Of a DNA stretch of 5,598 bases, positions 1 to 5,598 are shown one piece after another. Numbering within the stretch: position 1 is the stretch's first letter; each line of letters begins with the position of its first letter. Origin of the DNA: Verrucomicrobiota bacterium (GTDB lineage Bacteria; Verrucomicrobiota; Verrucomicrobiia; Limisphaerales; JAHEOI01). Below the pieces are notes generated by a model. It was not told the DNA's origin. It searched no databases and saw only the letters and a program-made list of their open reading frames with translations. Location of the stretch: the NCBI GenBank assembly GCA_018610125.1, contig JAHEOI010000122.1, positions 1 to 5,598 of the forward strand, written 5' to 3'. The translations under genes and the position numbers were made by a program.

Positions 1-1331
1 CCCGCCTTGAGGTCTTGCATGTTGTCTCCGCCGATGGCGGCCGCACAGCAGACGACCGCGCCGATCAGGATCGCCGCAGCCGGTCCGCCTTCGCTGTCCT
101 GGCCTAACAGGAACAACAGGAGCAGCGAGGAGGTGAGCAGCGTTGCGATCGTCACGCCGGAAATCGGATTGTTGGAGGAGCCGACCAGCCCGGCCATGTA
201 GGAAGCAACTGCCGAGAACAGGAATCCGGCAATGAGCATCATTACCGCCATGAACGCGGCAACGCCGAGATTGTGCGTTATGAAGTAAAAAACGAAAAAG
301 AGGGGAACGACAGCGATGGCTAAGCATGCCATCACCCATTGCATCGGGGTGTCCCGATGAGTCCGCGTGATACCTTCCCAACCGGTCGAGCGGGCACCCC
401 GGTAGGCTTTAAGACCGGAAGAAATGCCGGAGACGAGGCTTTTACCCATTCGAATAAGTGTCCATAGTCCGCCGACCACCATGGCACCAACGCCAAGATA
501 CCGCGTTTGTTCGCTCCAAATCTCCCAAGCATGCTCATGCGCGGTCAGCTCGGCCGGCCATGGATGAACGGCGGCGTAAATCGGAATCGCGACGAACCAG
601 TTCAAAGCGCCTCCTACAAAGACCAGGACCGCGATATTGAAGCCGACGATGTAGCCGACCGCCAGAAGCGATGGAAGGAGATTGGTCCCGAAGTAGATAA
701 GGGAGCCGCCGACTTGGCGGGCGCCTTCGATTGCTTGGGTCCAAAGTCCGAGACCGGACTCGCCGAACTTGAACAACGCGCCGACGCCGCCGCCCATAAT
801 GAGGCTCTTGATGCCGGCACCGCCCGTATCGCCGACCTTGAGGACTTCCGCGGTCGCCACGCCTTCGGGAAATTTCAATTGGGATTCCACCACGAGCGCG
901 CGCCGCAACGGGATCGTGAACAATACCCCGATCAGGCCGCCCAAGCCCGCAATGGCGGTCGTTTCCCAATAATTGAAGTCGGACCAGACACCGAGGATGA
1001 TCAGGGCGGGAAAAGTGAAGATGACTCCTGCGGCGAGACTTTCACCGGCTGAGGCCGCGGTCTGGACGATATTATTCTCGAGGATATTGGAATGGCGGAA
1101 GAGTCGGAGTAACGCCATCGATATGACGGCGGCTGGAATGGAGGCTGAAACCGTCATGCCCGCCAACAGTCCCAGATAGGCATTCGCGCCCGCCAAAAGG
1201 ATGGAAAGCACGATGCCTAAGAGGATCGCTTTGATGGTCGTCTCTGGGAGCGATCGGTCCGCTCCGATATAGGGCCCCTCTGCCGCCGGAGAGGTCGCTT
1301 CCGTTTTTTGTTCTCCATCGCTCGACGCCAT
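1..1331 (-). CDS. OPT-superfamily oligopeptide transporter, N-terminal part (runs off left edge)
   Basis: An open frame of 443 codons starts at the ATG at 1331-1329 and has no stop before the window edge. Seen: a short acidic N-terminus (1-30), then repeated hydrophobic segments (about 33-57, 61-77, 101-117, 125-142, 212-247, 276-294, 331-350, 355-382, 393-410, 418-434). Motifs typical of bacterial OPT proteins include NAYLGLLAGMTVSASIPAA near 50-68, NILENNIVQTAASAGES near 82-98, QLKFPEGVATAEVLK near 151-165, GSSNNPISGVTI near 384-395 and GGDNMQDLK near 434-442. Known: OPT proteins are inner-membrane secondary transporters of oligopeptides or metal chelates, usually about 600-700 residues, so roughly a third is missing here. 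The substrate cannot be read from sequence. The start is supported by being the first ATG downstream of a good promoter candidate, but no Shine-Dalgarno precedes it (gataaacaaaATG). No AGG or AGA arginine codons were noticed, unlike the large plus-strand gene at the right end. Family assignment is confident; substrate is unknown. Confidence 0.95.
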   Translation of the reverse strand, partial: MASSDGEQKTEATSPAAEGPYIGADRSLPETTIKAILLGIVLSILLAGANAYLGLLAGMTVSASIPAAVISMALLRLFRHSNILENNIVQTAASAGESLAAGVIFTFPALIILGVWSDFNYWETTAIAGLGGLIGVLFTIPLRRALVVESQLKFPEGVATAEVLKVGDTGGAGIKSLIMGGGVGALFKFGESGLGLWTQAIEGARQVGGSLIYFGTNLLPSLLAVGYIVGFNIAVLVFVGGALNWFVAIPIYAAVHPWPAELTAHEHAWEIWSEQTRYLGVGAMVVGGLWTLIRMGKSLVSGISSGLKAYRGARSTGWEGITRTHRDTPMQWVMACLAIAVVPLFFVFYFITHNLGVAAFMAVMMLIAGFLFSAVASYMAGLVGSSNNPISGVTIATLLTSSLLLLFLLGQDSEGGPAAAILIGAVVCCAAAIGGDNMQDLKA

Positions 1332-1607
1332 TTTGTTTATCGGGCAGTCCGTTTTTTTAAATCTTTTGTGCTTTATCGGCATCATCTCGGAGAATTTCAA
1401 GGGAAAGATGTTATGGGGCAGGGCGCAACCGCATAGCCGGATTGGGATGAAGCCCGAGTTGACAGGGACTCCGGCTTTGGACATGCTTAGGAGGTGTCGA
1501 AAAGTCGTGTCCGATCTGATAGCGCCTGATGGGAGCGATCGTCCAATCACTCGCCGGAGATAGAAGAGCTACGCAAAGCCATCGCTTAAAAGTCATATTG
1601 TGTTGCT
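1332..1607. other. divergent intergenic region between OPT and propeller genes
   Basis: This region separates two genes that are transcribed away from each other, so it should hold promoters for both. The minus-strand promoter candidate lies at 1372-1400. No convincing plus-strand promoter was found; an extended -10-like TGCTATGCA lies at 1604-1612 without a good -35 box. If that were used, the propeller gene would have to start downstream of 1608. Short open frames here (for example 1333-1563 plus and 1411-1596 minus) show no protein-like features. A stretch ending in a TAA at 1587-1589 reads PEIEELRKAIA in frame. It could be the tail of a decayed gene, but it is only 19 codons long and unsupported. 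Confidence 0.5.
1372..1400 (-). promoter_or_regulatory. candidate sigma70-type promoter of the OPT transporter gene
   Basis: On the minus strand, TTGAAA (1400-1395, 5 of 6 to the -35 consensus) is followed after exactly 17 bases by GATAAA (1377-1372, 4 of 6 to the -10 consensus). Transcription would begin near 1365, giving a leader of about 34 bases before the ATG at 1331. The position and spacing fit; the call rests on consensus matching only. Confidence 0.4.
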
Positions 1608-2933
1608 ATGCAAGGGCTCATTGGACGATTAATATTATTAGGGAGGCGAGCTCGGCGGCGTTACCGCGTGACCGTTGTCCGGCTTGGGAGATCCCGCTCT
1701 ATCCGGGATCTGCTTCTTTCGTTGTTGGCTTGCTCGATTGCTTCGATCTGGGCGTCTGCCGACGATTGGCCTCAGTGGCGAGGTCCGAATCGTGATGGCG
1801 TTTCGACCGAGACCAGTTGGCGAGGCGATTGGGATGGTAAGCCGAAGCGCCTTTGGGAGGCCGATGTTGGGCGAGGGTATTCGTCGATGTCGGTGAGCGA
1901 CGGGGTGGTTTTCACAATGGGGAACCGGGATGGGATGGATTTTGTCCACGCACTCGATAGTGATTCAGGTAAACAGCTTTGGGAGCACTCTTATCCCTGT
2001 GTGGCAAAGGACCCGAATAACCGGCCGGGGCCGCGCTGCACACCGACAGTTTCGGAGGGACGCGTCTATACAGTCAGTCGCCAGGGCGATCTGTTCTGCT
2101 TGAATGCAGCCAGGGGGAATGTCCTCTGGAGCAAGCACTTGGTTGAGGATTTGAATGGAAGTGTCCCTAAATGGGGCTATTCGACGTCGCCTCTGGTTGT
2201 CGCCGATACCGTCATTGTCGAGCCGGGAGGTCACAAGGGAGTCCTCGGTTTTTTTTCGACCGGAGCGGCGACCGCGGCATTGAATAAAAAGACGGGAGAA
2301 GTGATTTGGTCCCAAGGAACCGAGAGTGCAGGCTACTCCTCGCCGGTGGCATTCGAGTACCAAGGAGAGACAATAATCGCCACGTTTCATGCCGACGCCT
2401 TGGTGGCCCGTGGGCTCGAAGGTGGGGAAAGGCTTTGGTCTTTGCCTTGGAAAACCAGCTATGATGTCAATGCGGCCACACCGATTGTGTCGGGAACGCG
2501 CATTTTTATCTCCTCCGGTTACAATACCGGCGCCGCCGTCATCGACTTTCAGGGGAATGAGCCGACCGTCGTTTGGCGGAACCGCAAGATGCGCAACCAC
2601 TTCAGCTCAAGTGTTTTGATCGATGGCTATCTCTATGGCTTTGATCGGAATGCCTTGAAATGCCTTGACTTCCAGACCGGAAAGGAGCAATGGAAGAAGC
2701 GTGGATATGGCAAGGGCGCATTGATTGGGGCGGGGAATCGACTGATCATTCAGGGCCAGCGCGGTTTGCTGGCGGTTGGGATCGCTTCCCCAAGGGAATA
2801 CGAAGAAATCTCACGCGCCCAAGTTTTTGGGGGCAAGGAAACATGGGTTCCGCCGGTGCTGGCCAATGGCCAAATTTATTGTCGTTACCAGGAAAGACTG
2901 GTCTGCTTTGATGTGGGAAATAGAAAGCGGTGA
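1608..2933 (+). CDS. exported PQQ-like (BamB-like) beta-propeller protein
   Basis: A 441-aa protein. Seen: a basic N-terminus, a hydrophobic stretch at about 35-49 (LLLSLLACSIASIWA) and a signal-peptidase-I-like site ASA|DDW after residue 51. The mature start DDWPQWRGPNRDGVS is the signature of a large planctomycete/verrucomicrobial paralogue group. Propeller blades are marked by the recurring pattern of hydrophobic strand, TGxxxW: ALDSDSGKQLW (115-125), CLNAARGNVLW (164-174), ALNKKTGEVIW (224-234), ARGLEGGERLW (267-277), FQGNEPTVVW (314-323) and CLDFQTGKEQW (352-362), with a closing blade near 410-436. The length suits a seven- or eight-blade propeller. The fold resembles PQQ-dependent dehydrogenases and BamB, but I see no calcium/PQQ catalytic signature, so a binding or scaffold role in the periplasm or at the envelope is likelier; this is inference. 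The LLAC at 39-42 is a weak lipobox, so a lipoprotein is possible. Start uncertain: an in-frame TAA at 1587 blocks further extension and no Shine-Dalgarno precedes ATG 1608. GTG 1668 would give a more usual signal-peptide n-region of about 14 residues. Confidence 0.9.
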   Translation: MQGLIGRLILLGRRARRRYRVTVVRLGRSRSIRDLLLSLLACSIASIWASADDWPQWRGPNRDGVSTETSWRGDWDGKPKRLWEADVGRGYSSMSVSDGVVFTMGNRDGMDFVHALDSDSGKQLWEHSYPCVAKDPNNRPGPRCTPTVSEGRVYTVSRQGDLFCLNAARGNVLWSKHLVEDLNGSVPKWGYSTSPLVVADTVIVEPGGHKGVLGFFSTGAATAALNKKTGEVIWSQGTESAGYSSPVAFEYQGETIIATFHADALVARGLEGGERLWSLPWKTSYDVNAATPIVSGTRIFISSGYNTGAAVIDFQGNEPTVVWRNRKMRNHFSSSVLIDGYLYGFDRNALKCLDFQTGKEQWKKRGYGKGALIGAGNRLIIQGQRGLLAVGIASPREYEEISRAQVFGGKETWVPPVLANGQIYCRYQERLVCFDVGNRKR

Positions 2934-2994
2934 CTCGCCCCGTGAAATAGTGCCTGCCACCCCTTTCGGGGTTTACTTTCACCGGGCAAGTCAC
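2930..2994. repeat. imperfect 18-bp inverted repeat enclosing a smaller hairpin
   Basis: The left arm GTGACTCGCCCCGTGAAA (2930-2947) and right arm TTTCACCGGGCAAGTCAC (2977-2994) pair at 16 of 18 positions. Between them sits a second stem, ACCCC (2959-2963) with GGGGT (2968-2972), closed by a TTTC loop. The left arm contains the stop codon of the propeller gene (TGA 2931-2933), so a transcript of that gene would end its reading frame inside the structure. No T-run follows the right arm, so it is not a classical intrinsic terminator. It could be a REP- or MITE-like intergenic repeat, a binding site or an RNA-stabilising structure. No second copy was seen in this window. Confidence 0.7.
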
Positions 2995-3065
2995 GCGCAC
3001 TCCATAAGCTGGCGCGGTTCAGGGTCGCGAAGCTTTTGCTCTTCTCCCTAAAAAAGGCAGACACC

Positions 3066-3338
3066 ATGAGATTTTTGCGCTTGGTATTTGGTAAGGTTGG
3101 CCGCATACTCCTTCTCTATGAAAAGCGTAGTGCCTCCCGAAGACGTGCTCTTCATCTTGATCCCGATTTGCCTCCTTTTTTTGATTTTCAGCATTGTCAT
3201 TATCAAGCTAATTCCACAGCTCCATCAGAAGCTGCTATTGCAGGGGCTTTTGATTGTCGTTCTGGCATTGCTGTACAAACCCATCGAATTGAGTGGGGAG
3301 AACGTCGACACCTTGGCCCTCAGCACCGCCCTGCTTAA
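3066..3338 (+). CDS. doubtful overlapping small ORF or N-terminal gene remnant
   Basis: ATG at 3066 is preceded by AAGG at 3054-3057 with an 8-base gap, a better ribosome site than the next gene has. The first residues, MRFLRLVFGKVGRILLLYEK, look like a genuine basic, hydrophobic N-terminus. They loosely recall the membrane-proximal start of some glutaredoxin-like proteins; that is recollection, not a match. After about residue 25 the frame is merely the out-of-frame reading of the membrane gene at 3118-3426 and looks random (RRRALHLDPDLPP and onward). It may be a leader peptide coupling translation into the downstream gene, a decayed gene start, or chance. A full 90-residue product is unlikely. 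Confidence 0.2.
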   Translation: MRFLRLVFGKVGRILLLYEKRSASRRRALHLDPDLPPFFDFQHCHYQANSTAPSEAAIAGAFDCRSGIAVQTHRIEWGERRHLGPQHRPA

Positions 3339-3426
3339 GATTGGCGTCTTTGTGACATTCGGCGGGGTCGTTGGCGCCTTGGTCTTTGGGCGGGAGACAG
3401 AAGAGAAAGAGGACGAGCGATCGTGA
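3118..3426 (+). CDS. small three-helix membrane protein of unknown function
   Basis: A 102-aa protein from ATG 3118 (MKSVVPPEDVLF). Three hydrophobic segments are visible: about 9-32 (very hydrophobic, VLFILIPICLLFLIFSIVIIK), 38-53 (KLLLQGLLIVVLALLY) and 70-91 (TALLKIGVFVTFGGVVGALVFG). The last ends with a short acidic tail, RETEEKEDERS. There is no signal cleavage site and no recognisable catalytic motif, and I do not know the family. An in-frame TTG at 3088 could add ten residues, but ATG 3118 puts the hydrophobic segment at the usual distance. No Shine-Dalgarno precedes it. A weak promoter-like pair, TTGGTA at 3081-3086 and CATACT at 3104-3109 with a 17-base spacer, would start the message almost at the ATG, suggesting a leaderless transcript; this is speculative. 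It is the first gene of a coupled cluster: its TGA (3424-3426) overlaps the GTG start of the next gene. Confidence 0.8.
   Translation: MKSVVPPEDVLFILIPICLLFLIFSIVIIKLIPQLHQKLLLQGLLIVVLALLYKPIELSGENVDTLALSTALLKIGVFVTFGGVVGALVFGRETEEKEDERS
3407..3413 (+). promoter_or_regulatory. ribosome binding site that decides the GTG start at 3423
   Basis: AAGAGGA lies 9 bases before GTG 3423, inside the end of the preceding gene. It is the clearest Shine-Dalgarno in the window. It supports GTG 3423 over the later in-frame ATG at 3447. Confidence 0.6.
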
Positions 3427-3665
3427 ATGGCGAATTGGAAAGACTTATGGATTTTCACTCGAAGAGGACACGTGCCCGGATCATTATTTTTGCCGCGTTG
3501 GCCTATGCCTACTTTGTCCTTTTCCCGGACGACTTCGACGCTGTCCTGGCCCCACTGAAGGCGTTGTTGGCGACTACCCAGTATGCGCCCTTCGGGCTGT
3601 ATCTGGTCCTGACCGTCGCGGTGGCCGGCGGCTTCGTCTTGAGATGGAGTCGTGCGCAGCGTTGA
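3423..3665 (+). CDS. small two-helix membrane protein of unknown function
   Basis: An 80-aa protein starting at GTG 3423, which overlaps the previous stop codon as GTGA and has a good AAGAGGA ribosome site. Seen: a charged N-terminus rich in Arg and Lys (HSKRTRAR, 12-19), a first hydrophobic segment at about 20-34 (IIIFAALAYAYFVLF), an acidic turn PDDFD, then a second segment at about 56-73 (PFGLYLVLTVAVAGGFVL) and a basic end RWSRAQR. The positive charges at both ends predict both termini in the cytoplasm and a short outer loop, by the positive-inside rule. No family is recognised. Its TGA (3663-3665) shares its last base with the ATG of the following large gene, so the three genes are probably translated in a chain and may form one complex; the complex is inference. 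Confidence 0.78.
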   Translation: MNGELERLMDFHSKRTRARIIIFAALAYAYFVLFPDDFDAVLAPLKALLATTQYAPFGLYLVLTVAVAGGFVLRWSRAQR

Positions 3666-5598
3666 TGATGTCCTATTTCTCGACAAAGCAAAGGCTCGCT
3701 TGCCTCTTTGTTGTTTTGTTTGGATTTCATGGCATCGAGTTTTGGGATGGGATGGCGAGTCTGCAGGCGGGAGGACTTCCGAATCCTCCACGACAGGATT
3801 CGCCTTGGCAACCGCCCCGGTCTTCTTTGCCCAAGGCGTTTGTCACCGCCACCCGCGAGCTTTTCCGGGACGGGCTGGCCGATCCGCGTGCCTGCGAATA
3901 CCGTCGGATCAAAGTAATGACGGGGAGTGTATCGGGAAGTCAAGGGGTGAAGGAATGGGTGCACGGTTGGGTGTTACCTCGAATCAGGGAGGGGAATCAA
4001 AGCTTTGCGGTCTGTTGGAATGGCCTCATTTACCCTGTTCTGAGGGTGGGCGATCGGGCCGACGTGAGAAAGGATATCAAAGATCTACTGACCAAGCGTA
4101 AAGCGAGGCAACCGAGGTTCTTAAGGAAGTTGAGGGCCGGCGATTATCACCGGACGGCAATCGCCGAGAAGCAGTTCATCTCGCATGAAACCCTTTTGCC
4201 GCTTAAGGCTTGCCTCCTTTTACGTTTGGGTGAGGCCGACCTGGCGCAGCGCATTTGGACGGGAGTGACGGTTGGACCGGGACAGCGAGGACGCGGGCCT
4301 CCCACCCGCCCCGGAATCGTCTATCTGGCCATGGCTTCAGACTGGTTATGGGGGCTCTACGATCGTGCTCTCTGTGCCCACATCCGGGGAAGTGACCCGA
4401 TCGCGCTCGCTTCCCTTCAGCGGTTGGTGCCGACATGGCGCCAAGTTGAGAAGAAGGCGAAACGCTTCGGTGTTGCCCCCCCGCGACGACGGAACAACAA
4501 CTCCCAAAACCGTTATCTAAGCTTTTTGGCCCCTGCTGTCGAGCTCTTGCGAGATCAGACAAGGCGAGCCCGGGAAAGTGGCCGTCGCAACGAGACAATA
4601 GAGGCCAAACGCCACAGCGTGAGGCATTGGATAGAGCGCCTGGATGAGACCTCGGTGAGGCAGAGGAGCCAGCCCGGAAGGGTGGACATCGGCAGGAGTC
4701 CGATCGTGAAGGCATTGGTTGGAAAGGGGGAAAAGGCCGTGCCGGCGCTACTGGATACCCTGGAGGACGACAGCCGCTTAACAAGGTCGGTCTCCTTCCA
4801 TCGCGACTTTTTCCGAGATCGGAATTTGATTCCGGTTGTCAGGGTGGCGTATATCGCTCTCTCCGAGATCCTCCACACAACGTTCAACGCCAAACGTACT
4901 GCTTGGGCGCCGACCTCGAATGGCCGGGAAGAGCGTCGCGGGTTGGCCCGGAATATCCGACGTTATTGGGAGCGTTTCAGCAATGTCCCCCATCCGAACC
5001 GCTGGTACGAGACGCTCGCCGATGATGACCTCTCTGTGGAGCGCTGGCTCGAGGCGGCCAGCCATATAACCACGCCTCTGGGTAAAGAGTTGACTCGAAG
5101 TCCGCGCCGAGCTCGGCCGGCAGGTAGCCCAGAGAGCGGTCCAGAAAAGCTCCATGGGGACCCGCTACGACGCCAAGTGGAACCCTCAGTCGCCGAGCTG
5201 ATGACCGAACCTATTCAAGAGCTTTCCCCGACAGGTTACTACCTGTCGTCTTCGGAATCCTCCGACATACTGGATGCGTGGCGCATGACGGTTTACTTGG
5301 CGGACTGGGATCTTCAAAAGGCTCTCGCAATATTGAAGCAGCAAATGAAGCTTTGCCGGCGCGTGCACCGAGGGAATCGAATGAACGATCCGACGACTGC
5401 TGCCGGGAAGTATATGGCGATTTTTGCTGTGAAGCGTGCCGAGGCCGGTGATGCGACGGCCCTTAATGAGTATGCACGCTGGCTGCGAACGGTGGATTCT
5501 GGTGAAATGGAGACTTACGGTGAGCAGCTACTGATGCCGCGGAGGGTTGTGGGGAGCGGAGTTGTTCCAGCCCTTAAAGGAGCGACTCAGTCGAGCCC
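3665..5598 (+). CDS. large exported arginine-rich helical protein, unknown function (runs off right edge)
   Basis: An uninterrupted frame of 644 codons opens at ATG 3665 (a second ATG follows at 3668) and continues past the window. Seen: an N-terminal export signal (basic KQR at 8-10, hydrophobic LACLFVVLFGFHGIEFW at 11-27, possible cleavage near ASLQA|GG at 35), then a Pro-rich linker (39-56). A long, mostly helical, Arg/Trp-rich body follows. Residues 345-405 (SPIVKALVGKGEKAVPALLDTL onward) resemble a HEAT-type helical repeat. Near 447-468, WYETLADDDLSVERWLEAA is a distinctive Trp/acid-rich segment. Residues 475-510 are a low-complexity charged linker, followed by another helical block (532-607). 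No enzyme motif was found and the family is not recognised. AGG arginine codons are frequent (over a dozen), whereas none were noticed in the OPT gene; this may mean relaxed codon use or foreign origin. The start overlaps the upstream stop as TGATG and has only a distant GGAG (3646-3649), so reinitiation is likely. Several long frames on the other strand here are shadows. Confidence 0.82.
   Translation, partial: MMSYFSTKQRLACLFVVLFGFHGIEFWDGMASLQAGGLPNPPRQDSPWQPPRSSLPKAFVTATRELFRDGLADPRACEYRRIKVMTGSVSGSQGVKEWVHGWVLPRIREGNQSFAVCWNGLIYPVLRVGDRADVRKDIKDLLTKRKARQPRFLRKLRAGDYHRTAIAEKQFISHETLLPLKACLLLRLGEADLAQRIWTGVTVGPGQRGRGPPTRPGIVYLAMASDWLWGLYDRALCAHIRGSDPIALASLQRLVPTWRQVEKKAKRFGVAPPRRRNNNSQNRYLSFLAPAVELLRDQTRRARESGRRNETIEAKRHSVRHWIERLDETSVRQRSQPGRVDIGRSPIVKALVGKGEKAVPALLDTLEDDSRLTRSVSFHRDFFRDRNLIPVVRVAYIALSEILHTTFNAKRTAWAPTSNGREERRGLARNIRRYWERFSNVPHPNRWYETLADDDLSVERWLEAASHITTPLGKELTRSPRRARPAGSPESGPEKLHGDPLRRQVEPSVAELMTEPIQELSPTGYYLSSSESSDILDAWRMTVYLADWDLQKALAILKQQMKLCRRVHRGNRMNDPTTAAGKYMAIFAVKRAEAGDATALNEYARWLRTVDSGEMETYGEQLLMPRRVVGSGVVPALKGATQSS
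5229..5248. repeat. perfect 8-bp hairpin inside the large coding region
   Basis: CGACAGGT (5229-5236) and ACCTGTCG (5241-5248) are perfect inverted repeats around a TACT loop. The structure lies within the coding frame (codons for SPTGYYLSS, about residues 521-529). No T-run follows, so termination is unlikely. It may be a protein-binding dyad, an mRNA structure or chance. Confidence 0.5.

Noticed and set aside
507..1052. A 181-codon plus-strand frame and nearby frames at 7-201, 769-972 and 973-1179, plus minus-strand out-of-frame ORFs at 332-538, 535-969 and 614-820
   Set aside because: All lie within the OPT transporter gene, whose minus-strand frame carries clear family motifs throughout. 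These frames have charged, non-protein-like composition and are shadows.
1246..1544. Near-repeat GGGAGCGATCGGTCC (1246-1260) and GGGAGCGATCGTCC (1531-1544)
   Set aside because: The flanking sequences do not match and one copy is inside coding sequence, so this is most likely chance rather than an attachment site or duplication.
1333..1563. A 76-codon plus-strand frame in the divergent intergenic region
   Set aside because: It has no ribosome site, opens across the OPT promoter region, and its composition is not protein-like after the first 20 residues.
1965..2600. A 211-codon minus-strand frame
   Set aside because: It lies opposite the propeller gene, whose blade motifs are unmistakable. 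The antisense product has no recognisable feature.
1608..2933. PQQ-dependent alcohol dehydrogenase activity
   Set aside because: The fold is a PQQ-like propeller, but the protein is shorter than true quinoprotein dehydrogenases and no cofactor or calcium ligand motif was seen.
2930..2994. Intrinsic transcription terminator for the propeller gene
   Set aside because: The stem is strong, but no T-run follows the right arm and the stem starts before the end of the stop codon. It is kept as a repeat instead.
4203..4784. A 193-codon minus-strand frame, and other frames at 3652-4101, 3225-3791, 3509-3964, 4555-4893 and 4778-5155
   Set aside because: They overlap the cluster genes at 3118-5598. 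The plus-strand 644-codon frame is much longer, coupled to an upstream gene and has a signal peptide. The others are Pro/Arg/Ser-rich shadows.

Overview
The window looks like chromosomal DNA from a mid-50s %GC bacterium of the Planctomycetota-Verrucomicrobiota-Chlamydiota group. The assignment is an inference. It rests mainly on the secreted PQQ-type beta-propeller protein, whose mature N-terminus (DDWPQWRGPNRDGVS) is a hallmark of planctomycete and verrucomicrobial paralogues. The sparse Shine-Dalgarno sequences and the large secreted protein of no recognised family fit the same picture. No rRNA, tRNA, CRISPR array, transposase or phage gene was seen.

Layout. (1) Positions 1-1331, minus strand: the N-terminal ~443 residues of an OPT-superfamily oligopeptide transporter, running off the left edge. 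(2) Positions 1332-1607: a divergent intergenic region with a plausible sigma70-type promoter for the transporter. (3) Positions 1608-2933, plus strand: a complete exported BamB-like/PQQ-like beta-propeller protein. (4) Positions 2930-2994: an imperfect 18-bp inverted repeat enclosing a smaller hairpin. It begins at the last bases of the propeller gene and looks like a REP/MITE-type intergenic palindrome or a processing/termination structure. (5) Positions 3118-5598, plus strand: a compact three-gene cluster. It holds a 102-aa three-helix membrane protein, an 80-aa two-helix membrane protein and a large (at least 644 aa) arginine-rich protein with an N-terminal export signal. The genes overlap by stop/start (GTGA, then TGATG), so they are almost certainly co-transcribed and translationally coupled. 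I do not recognise a family for any of the three.

Functionally, the OPT transporter and the propeller protein face away from each other and need not be related. The coupled cluster is the part most likely to be an undescribed unit: two tiny inner-membrane proteins made together with a large exported helical protein that has a HEAT-like stretch. Its job cannot be told from sequence alone. Both large proteins at the window edges (OPT at the left, the arginine-rich protein at the right) are incomplete here.
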